From Aliiroseovarius sediminis (GTDB lineage Bacteria > Pseudomonadota > Alphaproteobacteria > Rhodobacterales > Rhodobacteraceae), in assembly GCF_022678485.1 (NCBI RefSeq), contig NZ_JALBYP010000035.1:186001-250000 (forward strand): a stretch of 64,000 nt of DNA. The letters run 5' to 3'. This document shows positions 50,006 through 59,475 of this stretch, piece by piece. The notes beneath the pieces were generated by a model. The model had not been told where the DNA came from, searched no databases, and worked only from the letters and a program-made list of their open reading frames with translations. How positions within the stretch are numbered: the stretch's first letter is position 1; every line of letters starts with the position of its first letter. The position numbers and the translations under genes were made by a program.

Positions 50006-50206
50006 GCTCGATAACCTGCCATTTTTCTTTTTTATTACCCAAACGCTAGCATGGGTGATTCGGATTGTTAAGAAAATTGTCACGTTACCGCCCCCCTGCC
50101 CGACCTGTGCGCGATCAAAACGCAACACACGGCTTGGCTGCGCACAATTGCAAAGGCGCGCGGCAAGACGTATGGGGTTTATAATACCCCCAACGGAGCG
50201 CACGCC

Positions 50207-51373
50207 ATGCCCGTCATCACCGAGATTGAAGACCTGCGCCGCATCTATAAACGGCGGGTTCCAAAGATGTTCTATGACTATGTCGAAAGCGGCAGTTGGT
50301 CCCAGCAAACCTTCCGCGAAAACAGCTCGGATTTCGACAAGCTGTATTTTCGTCAACGGGTCGCGGTGGACATGGACAACCGGTCGACAAACACGACCAT
50401 GATCGGCCAAGATGTGGCAATGCCGGTGGCACTGGCGCCGGTCGGCTTGACCGGGATGCAATGCGCAGATGGCGAGATCAAGGCCGCTCGTGCCGCCGAG
50501 AAATTTGGCGTGCCCTTTACCCTATCCACAATGTCGATCTGCTCAATAGAAGATGTGGCCGAGCATACCAGCGCACCCTTTTGGTTTCAGGTTTACACGC
50601 TGAAAGACAAGACTTTTATGCAGCGGCTGTTTGACCGCGCGCGCGCTGCTAATTGTTCAGCCATTGTGATCACGGTCGATCTGCAGGTGCTGGGCCAGCG
50701 TCATAAGGATATTAAAAACGGCCTGTCCGCCCCGCCCAAGTTGACGGCCAAATCCGTCGCCAACATGATGACCAAGGTGCGATGGGGTATGGAAATGCTG
50801 GGCACCAAGCGCCGGTTTTTCGGCAATATCGTTGGACATGCGGAAGGCGTCGATGATCCATCGTCCCTCAGCGAATGGACCGCGCAGGCGTTCGACCCTT
50901 CTTTGGATTGGGACCGCATCCGCGAATTCAAAAAAATGTGGGGCGGCCCGATGATCATCAAGGGCATTGTCGAACCGGAAGACGCAATCAAAGCCGCAAA
51001 CGCTGGCGCCGACGCGATCATCGTATCCAACCACGGGGGGCGCCAATTGGATGGAGCGCTAAGCTCGATCCGCGCGTTGCCGGCGATCATAGACGCCGTC
51101 GGCGACCGGGTCGAGGTCCACCTCGACAGCGGTATCCGTTCAGGTCAAGACGCCCTGAAGGCGATCGCAATGGGGGCCAAGGGCACCTATATCGGGCGGG
51201 CATTTACCTATGGGCTGGGCGCCATGGGCGAAGACGGCGTGACCAAGTCGCTTGAGATCATCCACAAAGAAATGGATGTATCCATGGCGCTGTGTGGACA
51301 TACCGACATCAACACTGTCGACCGCTCCATTCTTCATATTCCGACAGGGTTTTCAGGCAACTGGGAAGAGTGA
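50207..51373 (+). CDS. lldD: FMN-dependent alpha-hydroxy-acid dehydrogenase (LldD-like)
   Basis: 388 residues of the TIM-barrel family. Early features are IEDLRRIYKRRVPKMFYDYVESGSW and PVALAPVGLTGMQC. The catalytic histidine lies in VSNHGGRQLDGALS, followed by the FMN-binding VHLDSGIRSGQDALKAIAMGAKGTYIGRAF. The closest fit is L-lactate dehydrogenase LldD, but other 2-hydroxyacids are possible. It is convergent with fliP with a 9-base gap. Confidence 0.9.
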   Translation: MPVITEIEDLRRIYKRRVPKMFYDYVESGSWSQQTFRENSSDFDKLYFRQRVAVDMDNRSTNTTMIGQDVAMPVALAPVGLTGMQCADGEIKAARAAEKFGVPFTLSTMSICSIEDVAEHTSAPFWFQVYTLKDKTFMQRLFDRARAANCSAIVITVDLQVLGQRHKDIKNGLSAPPKLTAKSVANMMTKVRWGMEMLGTKRRFFGNIVGHAEGVDDPSSLSEWTAQAFDPSLDWDRIREFKKMWGGPMIIKGIVEPEDAIKAANAGADAIIVSNHGGRQLDGALSSIRALPAIIDAVGDRVEVHLDSGIRSGQDALKAIAMGAKGTYIGRAFTYGLGAMGEDGVTKSLEIIHKEMDVSMALCGHTDINTVDRSILHIPTGFSGNWEE

Positions 51374-51382
51374 CCGCACCAG

Positions 51383-52129
51383 TCAGAAATAACTCCGCAC
51401 CAAGGCGCCGGAAATCAACGTCCAGCCATCGGCGACCACAAAAAACGCCAGCTTGAATGGCAGCGAGACGATCGCGGGAGGAACCATCATCATCCCCATC
51501 GACATCAGGATCGCCGCAACGACCAAGTCGATGACCAGAAATGGCAGGAAAACCAAGAAACCGATCTGAAAGGCGCGCTCGACCTCGGACAGCAAAAACG
51601 AAGGGACAAGCAACGACAACGGAGCCTCGTTGCTTATTATCGTGTCCGTCGTCTGTTCCCGCAACGCCGCCAGATGGCTGAAGGTTTCAGGGTCAACACG
51701 AGCCGCCATGAACACACGAAACGGATCAATCGCCGCCATGAACGCAGGTTCTAGGTCCAAGGTGCCCGTAGAGAACGGTTTGCCACCCTGCATCCATGCC
51801 TCGACAAAAACCGGTTCCATGATGAAGTAAGTCAAGAACAATGCAAGGCTGATGATCAGCATATTGGGCGGTGACTGCTGCAACCCGATGGCCTGGCGCA
51901 AAATCGACAATACGGTCACGATAAACGGAAAACACGTGATCATTATGGCCAGTCCCGGCGCAAGGCTTAGCACCGTAAGAAGTACGAAAACCTGTATCGT
52001 GCGGGTGGCAAGCCCACCCTGCTCATCGCCCAGCGACAACGTGATATCCTGCGCGCTGGCCACGCCAGCCGTAGCAATGACAATCATCACGACCAGCGCA
52101 AAAGCGACCGCCAAGCTGATCGGTTTCAT
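51383..52129 (-). CDS. fliP: Flagellar export gate protein FliP
   Basis: 248 residues from MKPISLAVAFALVVMIVIATAGVASAQD, a cleavable signal typical of FliP. Further membrane segments include SLAPGLAIMITCFPFIVTVLSILRQAIGLQQSPPNMLIISLALFLTYFIM and PFLVIDLVVAAILMSMGMMMVPP. A GTG at 52147 overlapping the fliN stop is a possible earlier start. FliP forms the core of the type III export gate with FliQ and FliR. fliQ is not in this window. Confidence 0.96.
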   Translation of the reverse strand: MKPISLAVAFALVVMIVIATAGVASAQDITLSLGDEQGGLATRTIQVFVLLTVLSLAPGLAIMITCFPFIVTVLSILRQAIGLQQSPPNMLIISLALFLTYFIMEPVFVEAWMQGGKPFSTGTLDLEPAFMAAIDPFRVFMAARVDPETFSHLAALREQTTDTIISNEAPLSLLVPSFLLSEVERAFQIGFLVFLPFLVIDLVVAAILMSMGMMMVPPAIVSLPFKLAFFVVADGWTLISGALVRSYF

Positions 52130-52143
52130 CTGCACGCCGTGCC

Positions 52144-52434
52144 TCACAATCCGGTTTTAAGATCGGCAATCTCGGTCAAGCGGACGGCCAAACGACCTTG
52201 CGCATCGCCCTCCATCTCTTCCAACTCGCCACGCCCGATTAGTTTGTCGCCAATGTAAAGCTCGACCGGATCTTCTATACGCTTGTCCAGCGGCAAGATC
52301 GTATCCTGCGAAAGATCGAGCAGTTCCTGAACCGTAGGCCGTGCGCGTCCAACCGAGATCGTAATCTCGATCGGGACCTGCACGAATGGGTTGTTCGCTT
52401 TGGGTGTGTCATGCTCAGTTGGTAGGTCAACCAT
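52144..52434 (-). CDS. fliN: Flagellar motor switch protein FliN
   Basis: 96 residues from MVDLPTEHDTPKANNPFVQVPIEITISVGRARPTVQELL. The SpoA (surface presentation) domain ends in KLIGRGELEEMEGDAQGRLAVRLTEI. FliN forms the lower C-ring and binds FliH. Its start lies 8 bases inside fliH. Confidence 0.93.
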   Translation of the reverse strand: MVDLPTEHDTPKANNPFVQVPIEITISVGRARPTVQELLDLSQDTILPLDKRIEDPVELYIGDKLIGRGELEEMEGDAQGRLAVRLTEIADLKTGL

Positions 52435-53032
52435 GGTCGAATGCCTTCTCATTGATGTCATAAAGGGCCGAAACTGCATCCTTGATGCGCGCCAGCGCCG
52501 ACGTCAGGTCGACGCATCGTTCAGATGTCGCCGAACGCAGGAAAACCTGTCCGTCGGGCAATGTGTCGTCCTCAAAGATCTGAAGCGGCGTGGCGTTCAC
52601 GCGTGCCATGAGGTGGTTAAGGGCCGGTCGACTGCCCTTCGACACGCGCACCTCAATCGGTGTATCGGCGGCTTGTGCGGCTAGTGGCATAATCTCGTCG
52701 TTGATCACATGGCCCAGCGCCTCTTGTATGACCTCCGGCAGCAGCGTGTCGACGATGGCGCGCAGCAGTGGCTCAAGCGAGCCAAGAACATGGCTTCGCG
52801 CTTCGTGGAAAGTGAAGCCCAAGTCTTCCAAATTGCGGGCGAATTCGGCTTCGATCCGTTCCTTATCCTCGCCTGCTTCTTTTACGGCGTCATCCCAACC
52901 GGCACTATATCCCGCCTCGTACGACGCCAGCCGTATCGCCTCCAGTTCGTCATCGGCGAGCTGGTGCACACCGGACTGCGGTGACGAGGCGTTGACTCGA
53001 TCAAAATCCTCTAATGCCACGAGTTTGTTCAT
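52427..53032 (-). CDS. fliH: Flagellar assembly protein FliH
   Basis: 201 residues from MNKLVALEDFDRVNASSPQSG. The central part is charged and helical (AGWDDAVKEAGEDKERIEAEFARNLEDLGFTF), and the end carries the conserved FliH C-terminal domain. It regulates the FliI export ATPase and docks it to FliN. It overlaps fliF by 4 bases and fliN by 8. Identity rests partly on context, as FliH diverges quickly. Confidence 0.82.
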   Translation of the reverse strand: MNKLVALEDFDRVNASSPQSGVHQLADDELEAIRLASYEAGYSAGWDDAVKEAGEDKERIEAEFARNLEDLGFTFHEARSHVLGSLEPLLRAIVDTLLPEVIQEALGHVINDEIMPLAAQAADTPIEVRVSKGSRPALNHLMARVNATPLQIFEDDTLPDGQVFLRSATSERCVDLTSALARIKDAVSALYDINEKAFDHG

Positions 53033-54657
53033 CGAGTCGCCTCTTCGTCGTCTTCCATCCAACCGCGCAGAATTTCGACAGTATCTGATTGCCGTTCCGC
53101 AATCAGATTACGCAACCGTTCGACAGGATCAGGACCGGTGATATCGGTTTGGTCGGGTGATATGACCTCCGCATTTGGTGCGGCGCCCAGCAAGACCGGA
53201 AAATCTGTCGGTGCATTCTGGCCAGGCTTCGGCAACCCGGCGGTATCGGTATTCGCGGCAACATCTTCAGAGGGTCCGGGCAGTGCCCCCGCCGCCGCCT
53301 CACTTTCGGTAACTCGCGGTGCCGCAAAAATAGGACGCAGCACGAAAAGACCAAGCACAAGGGTGACGATCGCCAAAACCGCCATTTGGACAAGCGACAT
53401 AACGTCAATCGCCATACCGGAGAGAATCCCGCTTGCGGGGCTGGAACCCAATGCGGGAACGGGTTCAAATTGCAACGATTTGATGGTGATCTGGTCGCCC
53501 CGTGCCTCGTTATACCCAACCGCCCCGGCAACCAGCTCGCGCAGGTTTGTCAATTCGTCCTCAGCTCGGGGTGTCCACACCTCGTTGCCCGCGCCGTCTG
53601 TCGTTCTAATGCCGTCGATCAAAACAGCGACAGTCAGACGCTTGACAGCGCCCGGGGTCGTCACCACCTCGCGTGTCGTCTCTGACACTTCATAGTTGAT
53701 ACGCTCGCGCGTCTCGGAGGTGTTGGACGACGAATTTCCAGCGCCCCCCGCATCCCCATCCGGAAGATTGGAGGCGACGGTCACACCTGCACTTTCGCTA
53801 TCTTTTGCAGAATTCGACGTCTCAAGCGTGTCTGTGGAAACAGCCACCCGGGCTTCCGGATCAAATCGGCGTTCGCGAATTGACTCCTGCTCGGTGGCGG
53901 TTTCAAGGTTCAGCTCGACCACCGCATTCCCAAAGCCAACGCGCGCCTCCAGCAACCGTTCGACATTCTGTTTCAGCATCATGGCGCGGTCCGACGAAAG
54001 GTTATTCAGGTCAGCCTTTTCATCCCCGCTGGCGATCAGCCCGCCCCGGCTGTCAATAATCGATACGCGATCAGGCGACAGGCCGGGGACCGCAGAGGCC
54101 ACTAGAAATTTCAACGCCGTCGCCTGGGATGACGGCAGGGTGCCGCTGGCCGTCGTGACCGTAACCGAAGCCGCAGGCTGATTGCGAACACGAAATTGCT
54201 GGGACGGTGTATTGGCAATGTGCACACGCGCATTTTGGATCAACGGACTTGCGACGATCGTGCGCGCCAATTCGCCTTCTTTCGCACGCCAGTAGGCCGC
54301 ATCAAACATCTGAGATGTGGTCCCAAATCCGCTGAGACCGTCCAGCAGTTCATATCCTTTCGCGCCATTGGCTGGCAGGCCTTCGCTGGCCAAGGTCATG
54401 CGCAGGCTGTCGCGCTGGGCCGTATCAACAAAAATCGACCCGCCGCGTATCTCATATTGCACACCCCGTGCCTCAAGCGCGTTGACGACATCCCCCGCCG
54501 CCCCGCTTTCCAAGCCGGCATACAGCAAAATCATTTGCGGCGACGACGCCATGCGGGACAATCCGATTACCGCCACGAACATGGCGATGGTGGATGCCAC
54601 CACAATCAGACGTTTCCGCATATCCAAACTGGCCCATACCGAGGCGATTTGCTGCAC
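53029..54657 (-). CDS. fliF: Flagellar MS-ring protein FliF
   Basis: 542 residues with a GTG start preceded by GGAG 8 bases upstream. A first membrane segment (about 16-36) is followed by the ring-building motifs EARGVQYEIRGGSIFV and ARVHIANTPSQQFRVRNQPAASVTV. A second membrane segment (about 420-440) leads to a cytoplasmic tail that binds FliG. It forms the base of the flagellum. It is divergent from fliL. Confidence 0.95.
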   Translation of the reverse strand: MQQIASVWASLDMRKRLIVVASTIAMFVAVIGLSRMASSPQMILLYAGLESGAAGDVVNALEARGVQYEIRGGSIFVDTAQRDSLRMTLASEGLPANGAKGYELLDGLSGFGTTSQMFDAAYWRAKEGELARTIVASPLIQNARVHIANTPSQQFRVRNQPAASVTVTTASGTLPSSQATALKFLVASAVPGLSPDRVSIIDSRGGLIASGDEKADLNNLSSDRAMMLKQNVERLLEARVGFGNAVVELNLETATEQESIRERRFDPEARVAVSTDTLETSNSAKDSESAGVTVASNLPDGDAGGAGNSSSNTSETRERINYEVSETTREVVTTPGAVKRLTVAVLIDGIRTTDGAGNEVWTPRAEDELTNLRELVAGAVGYNEARGDQITIKSLQFEPVPALGSSPASGILSGMAIDVMSLVQMAVLAIVTLVLGLFVLRPIFAAPRVTESEAAAGALPGPSEDVAANTDTAGLPKPGQNAPTDFPVLLGAAPNAEVISPDQTDITGPDPVERLRNLIAERQSDTVEILRGWMEDDEEATR

Positions 54658-54722
54658 GACGCAACTCCTTTAACCGAGCGGGCTTCTGCCCCCGTCACAA
54701 ACCGACTCTTCACTGAACGGGC

Positions 54723-54737
54723 TTAATAATTGGTTAG
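54723..54737 (+). promoter_or_regulatory. Candidate CtrA site between fliF and fliL
   Basis: TTAA-N7-TTAG, one base from the CtrA consensus TTAA-N7-TTAA, lies 46 bases before the fliL start. CtrA controls flagellar genes in roseobacters. This single match is only suggestive. Confidence 0.35.
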
Positions 54738-54783
54738 TGCCCGGCGGTTTATAACGAATCGAACAAATAATTTTGGGGGGCCC

Positions 54784-55281
54784 ATGACTGGGACCGTAGA
54801 AAATATGGAAACCGATGCGGATACGCCGAAAAAGAAATCCAAGAAGGGTCTTCTGATTGGTGTGCTTCTTGCGCTTGTCCTTGGTGGGGGTGGTTTTTTC
54901 GCCACTTATTCCGGGTTTGTTGGCGCTACTGCCTCGCCCACTGACATCGCAAAACAGGAGGCGCCCGTCGCAGATCTGCCCACCCTCGCCTTCATCGAGC
55001 TTGAGCCGTTGGTTATATCGTTGGGATCCACGACCGGCAGCCGTCACCTGCGGTTTCGCGGCTCGCTGGAGATTGTGCCAAGTTACGAGGCCGACGTGAC
55101 TTACGTACTTCCGCGGGTCATAGACGTGCTTAATTCATATCTTAGGGCGGTTGATCTGACCGTGTTGGAAGATCCGGCGGCCCTAATCAAACTGCGCGCG
55201 CAAATGTTGCGGCGCATTCAGCTGGTCACCGGTGAAGGCCGCGTGCGCGACCTGCTGATTCTCGAATTCGTCCTCAATTAA
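54784..55281 (+). CDS. fliL: Flagellar basal body protein FliL
   Basis: 165 residues from MTGTVENMETDADTPKKKSKKG, with GGGGGG just upstream. One membrane segment (about 22-42, LLIGVLLALVLGGGGFFATYSG) precedes the periplasmic FliL domain with FIELEPLVISLG, RFRGSLEIVP and RDLLILEFVLN. FliL surrounds the stator and supports torque. A TTG-initiated extension from 54730 is not favoured. Confidence 0.93.
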   Translation: MTGTVENMETDADTPKKKSKKGLLIGVLLALVLGGGGFFATYSGFVGATASPTDIAKQEAPVADLPTLAFIELEPLVISLGSTTGSRHLRFRGSLEIVPSYEADVTYVLPRVIDVLNSYLRAVDLTVLEDPAALIKLRAQMLRRIQLVTGEGRVRDLLILEFVLN

Positions 55282-55296
55282 TAAGGAGGGATAAGT

Positions 55297-55710
55297 ATGG
55301 AAATTCTCGCTGATATCATGTTGGGTTTTGGTGCAATTGGTGCCGCGATCTATTGTTTTGTTCTGTCTAAGCGTCTGCGGCGGTTCAACAATCTTCAAAA
55401 TGGCATGGGGGGGGCTGTTGCCGTCTTGTCGGCGCAGGTTGATGACATGACCACCACATTGAACAGTGCGCAAGACGCGGCGGCGCAAAGTGCGGACATT
55501 CTGACAGATCTGACACGGCGGGCCGAAGCCGCGACCCAGAAACTTGAGCTGATGATGGCCAGTTTACACGATCTGCCAGAACATAACCAAACAACAGTGC
55601 CCGAAACGTCAGAGCCGGAGCCAGCACCCACCTACCCCAATAACCAGCGCAACAACAGCGATGAGTCCCCGGTTTTCTTCAGCCATCGTGTATTGGAAGC
55701 TGCGGAATGA
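55297..55710 (+). CDS. Membrane-anchored protein in the flagellar locus, possibly DUF6468
   Basis: 137 residues. An N-terminal membrane helix (ILADIMLGFGAIGAAIYCFVLS, about 3-24) is followed by SKRLRRFNNLQNGMGGAVAVLSAQVDDM and a helical stretch to about 95, then an acidic, proline-rich tail. The spot between fliL and motE/motA and the overall shape fit a small alphaproteobacterial flagellar family (DUF6468 as I recall it). Function unknown. It overlaps the next gene by 4 bases. Confidence 0.75.
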   Translation: MEILADIMLGFGAIGAAIYCFVLSKRLRRFNNLQNGMGGAVAVLSAQVDDMTTTLNSAQDAAAQSADILTDLTRRAEAATQKLELMMASLHDLPEHNQTTVPETSEPEPAPTYPNNQRNNSDESPVFFSHRVLEAAE

Positions 55711-56315
55711 CGCGCCCCAGAAAGAAAAATAAGCTGACAAGCCGTCGCGCAGCCAACAGGCGCGCTCTTCTTGTCCTTGCTTTACTGTTGGGTGCGTCGG
55801 GACTGATTAGACTGGGAGGATTGGGTGCTGCGGTCGCCGATGATGTGGACGCGTTGCTTCGCGGCACCTCCGCCAACCAGGAAGAGCTGCCAATCTGCAC
55901 AACCGAAGCCGATATTGAAGCTGTTTTGACCGCTCTTCGACAACGTGAAGCGTCGGTGGTCAAAAGAGAAGCCGCATTAGAAGCGCGCATGAAAGCTCTT
56001 GCAGATGCCGATCAGCAGTTGACTAACAAGATGCAAGCTTTGGTGGCCGCCGAAGATAAGCTTTCCGCTACGATGGCCATCGCAGAGACAGCCGCATCCA
56101 ATGATCTGGAGCGCCTGACGGTGCTTTACGAAAACATGAAACCGAAGCAGGCAGCTCCACTATTCGAAACAATGGACCCAGAATTTGCCGCCGGGTTCTT
56201 GTCGCGCATGAAACCGGCGGCGGCGGCCCAAATCATGGCTGGGCTAGACCCGCAAGTTGCCTACGCCATCAGCGTGATTTTTGCGGGCCGCAATACAGAT
56301 GTGCCCACAAAATAA
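55707..56315 (+). CDS. MotE-like flagellar protein
   Basis: 202 residues. After a basic N-terminus there is a signal or anchor helix (ALLVLALLLGASGLIRLGG, about 20-40). A coiled coil follows (about 70-135), then an MgtE-N/FliG-like segment YENMKPKQAAPLFETMDPEFAAGFLSRMKPAAAAQIMAGL. This matches MotE, a periplasmic chaperone of the rhizobial stator protein MotC. Whether MotC has a counterpart here is open; the 713-residue protein downstream is a candidate. Confidence 0.78.
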   Translation: MTRPRKKNKLTSRRAANRRALLVLALLLGASGLIRLGGLGAAVADDVDALLRGTSANQEELPICTTEADIEAVLTALRQREASVVKREAALEARMKALADADQQLTNKMQALVAAEDKLSATMAIAETAASNDLERLTVLYENMKPKQAAPLFETMDPEFAAGFLSRMKPAAAAQIMAGLDPQVAYAISVIFAGRNTDVPTK

Positions 56316-56391
56316 GAAAATGGTCGGATTTTATTAACTTGGACCTGCCATTCTAACCGAACCGCAATTGAACATCACAAAGGGGGCCAAA

Positions 56392-57258
56392 ATGATCGGA
56401 ATCGTCGGCATAGCAATCATCTTTGTGATGGTGTTTGGCGGCTACCTTGCCGCCGGCGGCAAGATGGGGATCATTCTCAAATCCTTACCTTTTGAATTTA
56501 CCATGATCGGCGGGGCCGCAGCAGGTGCCTTCATTATTTCGAATGATATGACAGCGATCAAGCACACGTTGAAGGATTTGGGTAAGGTTTTTAAGGGGCC
56601 GAAATGGCAACCGGACGATTATCGCGATCTTCTATGTCTGCTCTTTTCGTTGATCCGCCAGGCACGACTGAACGCCGTCGCACTGGAGGAACATATCGAG
56701 AACCCGGAAGACAGCCTGATATTCGCCCGCTATCCGAAAATTCTGGCCGACAAAGAAGCTGTCGCGCTGATTTGCGACACGCTCCGATCGGCGTCGATGA
56801 ACTACGATGACCCCCATCAGGTTGAAGAGGTGTTGGAAAAGCGGATGGATGCCAACCTGCACCACGCCCTGCATTCAAGCCATGCGCTTCAGACCGTCGC
56901 GGACGGCCTGCCGGCATTGGGAATTGTCGCTGCTGTCCTTGGTGTAATCAAGACGATGGGGTCCATTGATCAGCCACCCGAGATTCTGGGAAAAATGATC
57001 GGTGGCGCTTTGGTCGGAACGTTTCTAGGCGTTTTCTTGGCCTATGGATTGGTTGGTCCGTTCTCGGCCAAAGTAAAAACAGTGGTCGAAGACGACGCCC
57101 ATTTCTATCAACTTATCCGCGAAGTTCTGGTCGCAAACCTATATAACCACTCGGTCAATATCTGTATTGAGGTGGGGCGCCAAAACACGCCGGGTCATCA
57201 CCGGCCCAGCTTCTCTGATCTTGAGGTTGCTCTAAAAGAAGTCAAGCAGGTCGCCTGA
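56392..57258 (+). CDS. motA: Flagellar stator protein MotA
   Basis: 288 residues from MIGIVGIAIIFVMVFGGYLAAGGKMG, with AGGGGG 6 bases upstream; a TTG at 56368 is less likely. Four membrane segments and the motifs GGAAAGAFIISND, ADGLPALGIVAAVLGVIKTMG and GGALVGTFLGVFLAYGLVGPF mark MotA. With MotB it makes the proton channel that drives rotation. motB is not in this window; the next gene overlaps by one base. Confidence 0.95.
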   Translation: MIGIVGIAIIFVMVFGGYLAAGGKMGIILKSLPFEFTMIGGAAAGAFIISNDMTAIKHTLKDLGKVFKGPKWQPDDYRDLLCLLFSLIRQARLNAVALEEHIENPEDSLIFARYPKILADKEAVALICDTLRSASMNYDDPHQVEEVLEKRMDANLHHALHSSHALQTVADGLPALGIVAAVLGVIKTMGSIDQPPEILGKMIGGALVGTFLGVFLAYGLVGPFSAKVKTVVEDDAHFYQLIREVLVANLYNHSVNICIEVGRQNTPGHHRPSFSDLEVALKEVKQVA

Positions 57259-59399
57259 TGCGTGTTATTTCTCTACTTCCTTGTTTGTTATTTTTCTGGC
57301 CTATGACGCTGGCGGCAGATGACATCAGAATAAGGTCAGGCGAGCATGCTAATTTCTCCCGACTGGTCGTTTATGTCGATCCAGCCAATACGCCTCATTT
57401 AACCCGTACGCCTAACGGTTACAGGCTGACCTTGCCCAACACTGCCAACAGTTTTGACACGTCCACGGTGTTCAAATTCATCCCCCGCACCAGGATTAGC
57501 GCGCTGACCTCACCAGCCAGCGGCATTTTGGACATTTTCGTACCTTGCAATTGCGGCGCCAAGACGGAACTGCTGTCCGGCGGGCGGTTCGTGATCGACA
57601 TAACGGATACACCACCGTCCGACGACAAGGCCGAAACAGAAAATCCCCCTACGGCCGCTGGGACCGACCAGACGATCAGTGCGCGCGTCGCCCGACGCGG
57701 TTTGCCCATCGCGATAAAAACACCGAATGACAAAGCACGTCCTGTGGTTCTCGAGACCGGAGACAGCCACGAAGCCAAGACCACTACTTCAGCCTTAAAA
57801 ACACATCCGCTGAAAGAAGGCGACCTGCTGCAAGAACTCGCACGGGCAGCCTCCCAGGGACTGTTAACAGCGCCGTCCATTCCGGCTTCATCCGAACGAA
57901 ATCCTGGGCCGGAGAAATTGTTGACTGATGATGAAGACTTGCCGCGAGGACCAGATCCAACTGTATCGGCGGATGCGCATATACGCGTCCAAACGGCGAT
58001 TGATCGCGACACTGGTCGTTCGCCTGATCAACCTGCGATCACAAAGACCGGAGAAAGCTGCCTATCCGGCGAATCTTTCGCAGTCGCGAACTGGGGAACT
58101 GAGGGTACGAAGACATTGGACTTCGCGGCCTATCAGGCAAACCTGATCGGTGAGTTTGATAAACTACAGCCCCAAGCCCTCACGGATCTTGTGCGTCATC
58201 TGATTTATTTGACCTTTGGGGCCGAGGCCAGATCCTATCTCAAACTACATGGCAAAGGGTTGAACGATTTCGAAAACATGATGTTAATGGCAGAGATTCT
58301 TGAGACAGGATCATCTATAAATTCCCACCGGATGACTGCGCAACTGACATGCGATGGACCGGTGGCGCTCTGGGCCGTGCTTGCCCATCCCCGCCTGCCC
58401 AGAGGCATCCCTATCAACACCAGCAGTGTAATTTCAGAGTTTTCTTTGTTGCCACGTCACTTAAGGCAGCATCTTGGACCCTTAGTTATGCGAAAGCTCT
58501 TGACCATCGGGGATACGGAAACCGCAATCGAAATCAATGAGATCACACAACGAGGCGTGAAAATTACCGACACCGATCATACGTTGTCCGAAGCAAAGCT
58601 TTCAATCGCGACCGGCGAAACAGAAATGGGTCACCGAGCACTAACAGATATAGTGGATGCGGACGATGAAAACGCTGTCGAGGCGATGTTAACATTAATC
58701 GATAATCTGATCGAAACCGAGGCGGGCATTCCTCAGCGAACAATTGAACTCCTAGCCTCACTCGCGCACGAATACCAAATGTCGCCGGAAGGTCGCAAGC
58801 TGGCCATTGCCGAAACAAGATCCCTGATCTATGCAGCCCGCTTCAAAGACGCACAAAAAAAGCTCGACCAATTATTAGGCTTCCCGAATGCCGCTGACAA
58901 AAGCCACCTTACGATTCTGAATGAATTGGGCGAGCAGTTGACCGAAGCGGCATCTGATGGCGTTTTTCTGCGGCACATCATCGGTCAAGACCGGTGGAAC
59001 ATTGCCAGCGAGGAAACCAGAACCACCGTTGCTAACCGGCTGCTGGAACTGGGCTTTTCGAGCGCAGCGAAAGATCTTCTTGTTCAGAACAGCGCCCCAC
59101 CGGGCAGACGGGCGCGCATCCTGATCGCCAAAGGGGCGCTTGCCGACGGTGATGCCAAAGTCGCACTTGGATATCTTGCCGGGCAGACCAGCCCGGAAGC
59201 GCGGGACCTCCGCGATGCAGCAATGATCGCAACAGGACAACTTGCACCAGAAATCGAGACATCCGTTAATGCGGTGCCTGACGAAGACGTAACCTCCGGG
59301 TCGGTGACACCGCTTGCGAGCTATCATGCGCTGATCGAACAGAGCCGCGCCACCCGATCGCAAGTTGATCAAGCATTGCAAGCTGTTCCGGCGAGGTAG
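57258..59399 (+). CDS. Large secreted protein of the flagellar locus, unknown function
   Basis: 713 residues. A signal peptide (MRVISLLPCLLFFWPMTLAA) is followed by a beta-rich, AMIN-like part (about 22-115: IRIRSGEHANFSRLVVYVDPAN...VIDITD), a low-complexity linker to about 270, and a helical repeat region to the end that looks TPR/SEL1-like. One pair of cysteines lies in FVPCNCGAKTE. Start and motA stop overlap (TGATG). It may be the periplasmic partner of the stator in place of rhizobial MotC; this is inferred from position only. Confidence 0.75.
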   Translation: MRVISLLPCLLFFWPMTLAADDIRIRSGEHANFSRLVVYVDPANTPHLTRTPNGYRLTLPNTANSFDTSTVFKFIPRTRISALTSPASGILDIFVPCNCGAKTELLSGGRFVIDITDTPPSDDKAETENPPTAAGTDQTISARVARRGLPIAIKTPNDKARPVVLETGDSHEAKTTTSALKTHPLKEGDLLQELARAASQGLLTAPSIPASSERNPGPEKLLTDDEDLPRGPDPTVSADAHIRVQTAIDRDTGRSPDQPAITKTGESCLSGESFAVANWGTEGTKTLDFAAYQANLIGEFDKLQPQALTDLVRHLIYLTFGAEARSYLKLHGKGLNDFENMMLMAEILETGSSINSHRMTAQLTCDGPVALWAVLAHPRLPRGIPINTSSVISEFSLLPRHLRQHLGPLVMRKLLTIGDTETAIEINEITQRGVKITDTDHTLSEAKLSIATGETEMGHRALTDIVDADDENAVEAMLTLIDNLIETEAGIPQRTIELLASLAHEYQMSPEGRKLAIAETRSLIYAARFKDAQKKLDQLLGFPNAADKSHLTILNELGEQLTEAASDGVFLRHIIGQDRWNIASEETRTTVANRLLELGFSSAAKDLLVQNSAPPGRRARILIAKGALADGDAKVALGYLAGQTSPEARDLRDAAMIATGQLAPEIETSVNAVPDEDVTSGSVTPLASYHALIEQSRATRSQVDQALQAVPAR

Positions 59400-59475
59400 A
59401 TCACCATCAAAGTTACGGATTATTAAGCATGCATACGTAAATTGGCAGGAACATAGATGCAAGAATTGCGACTCA

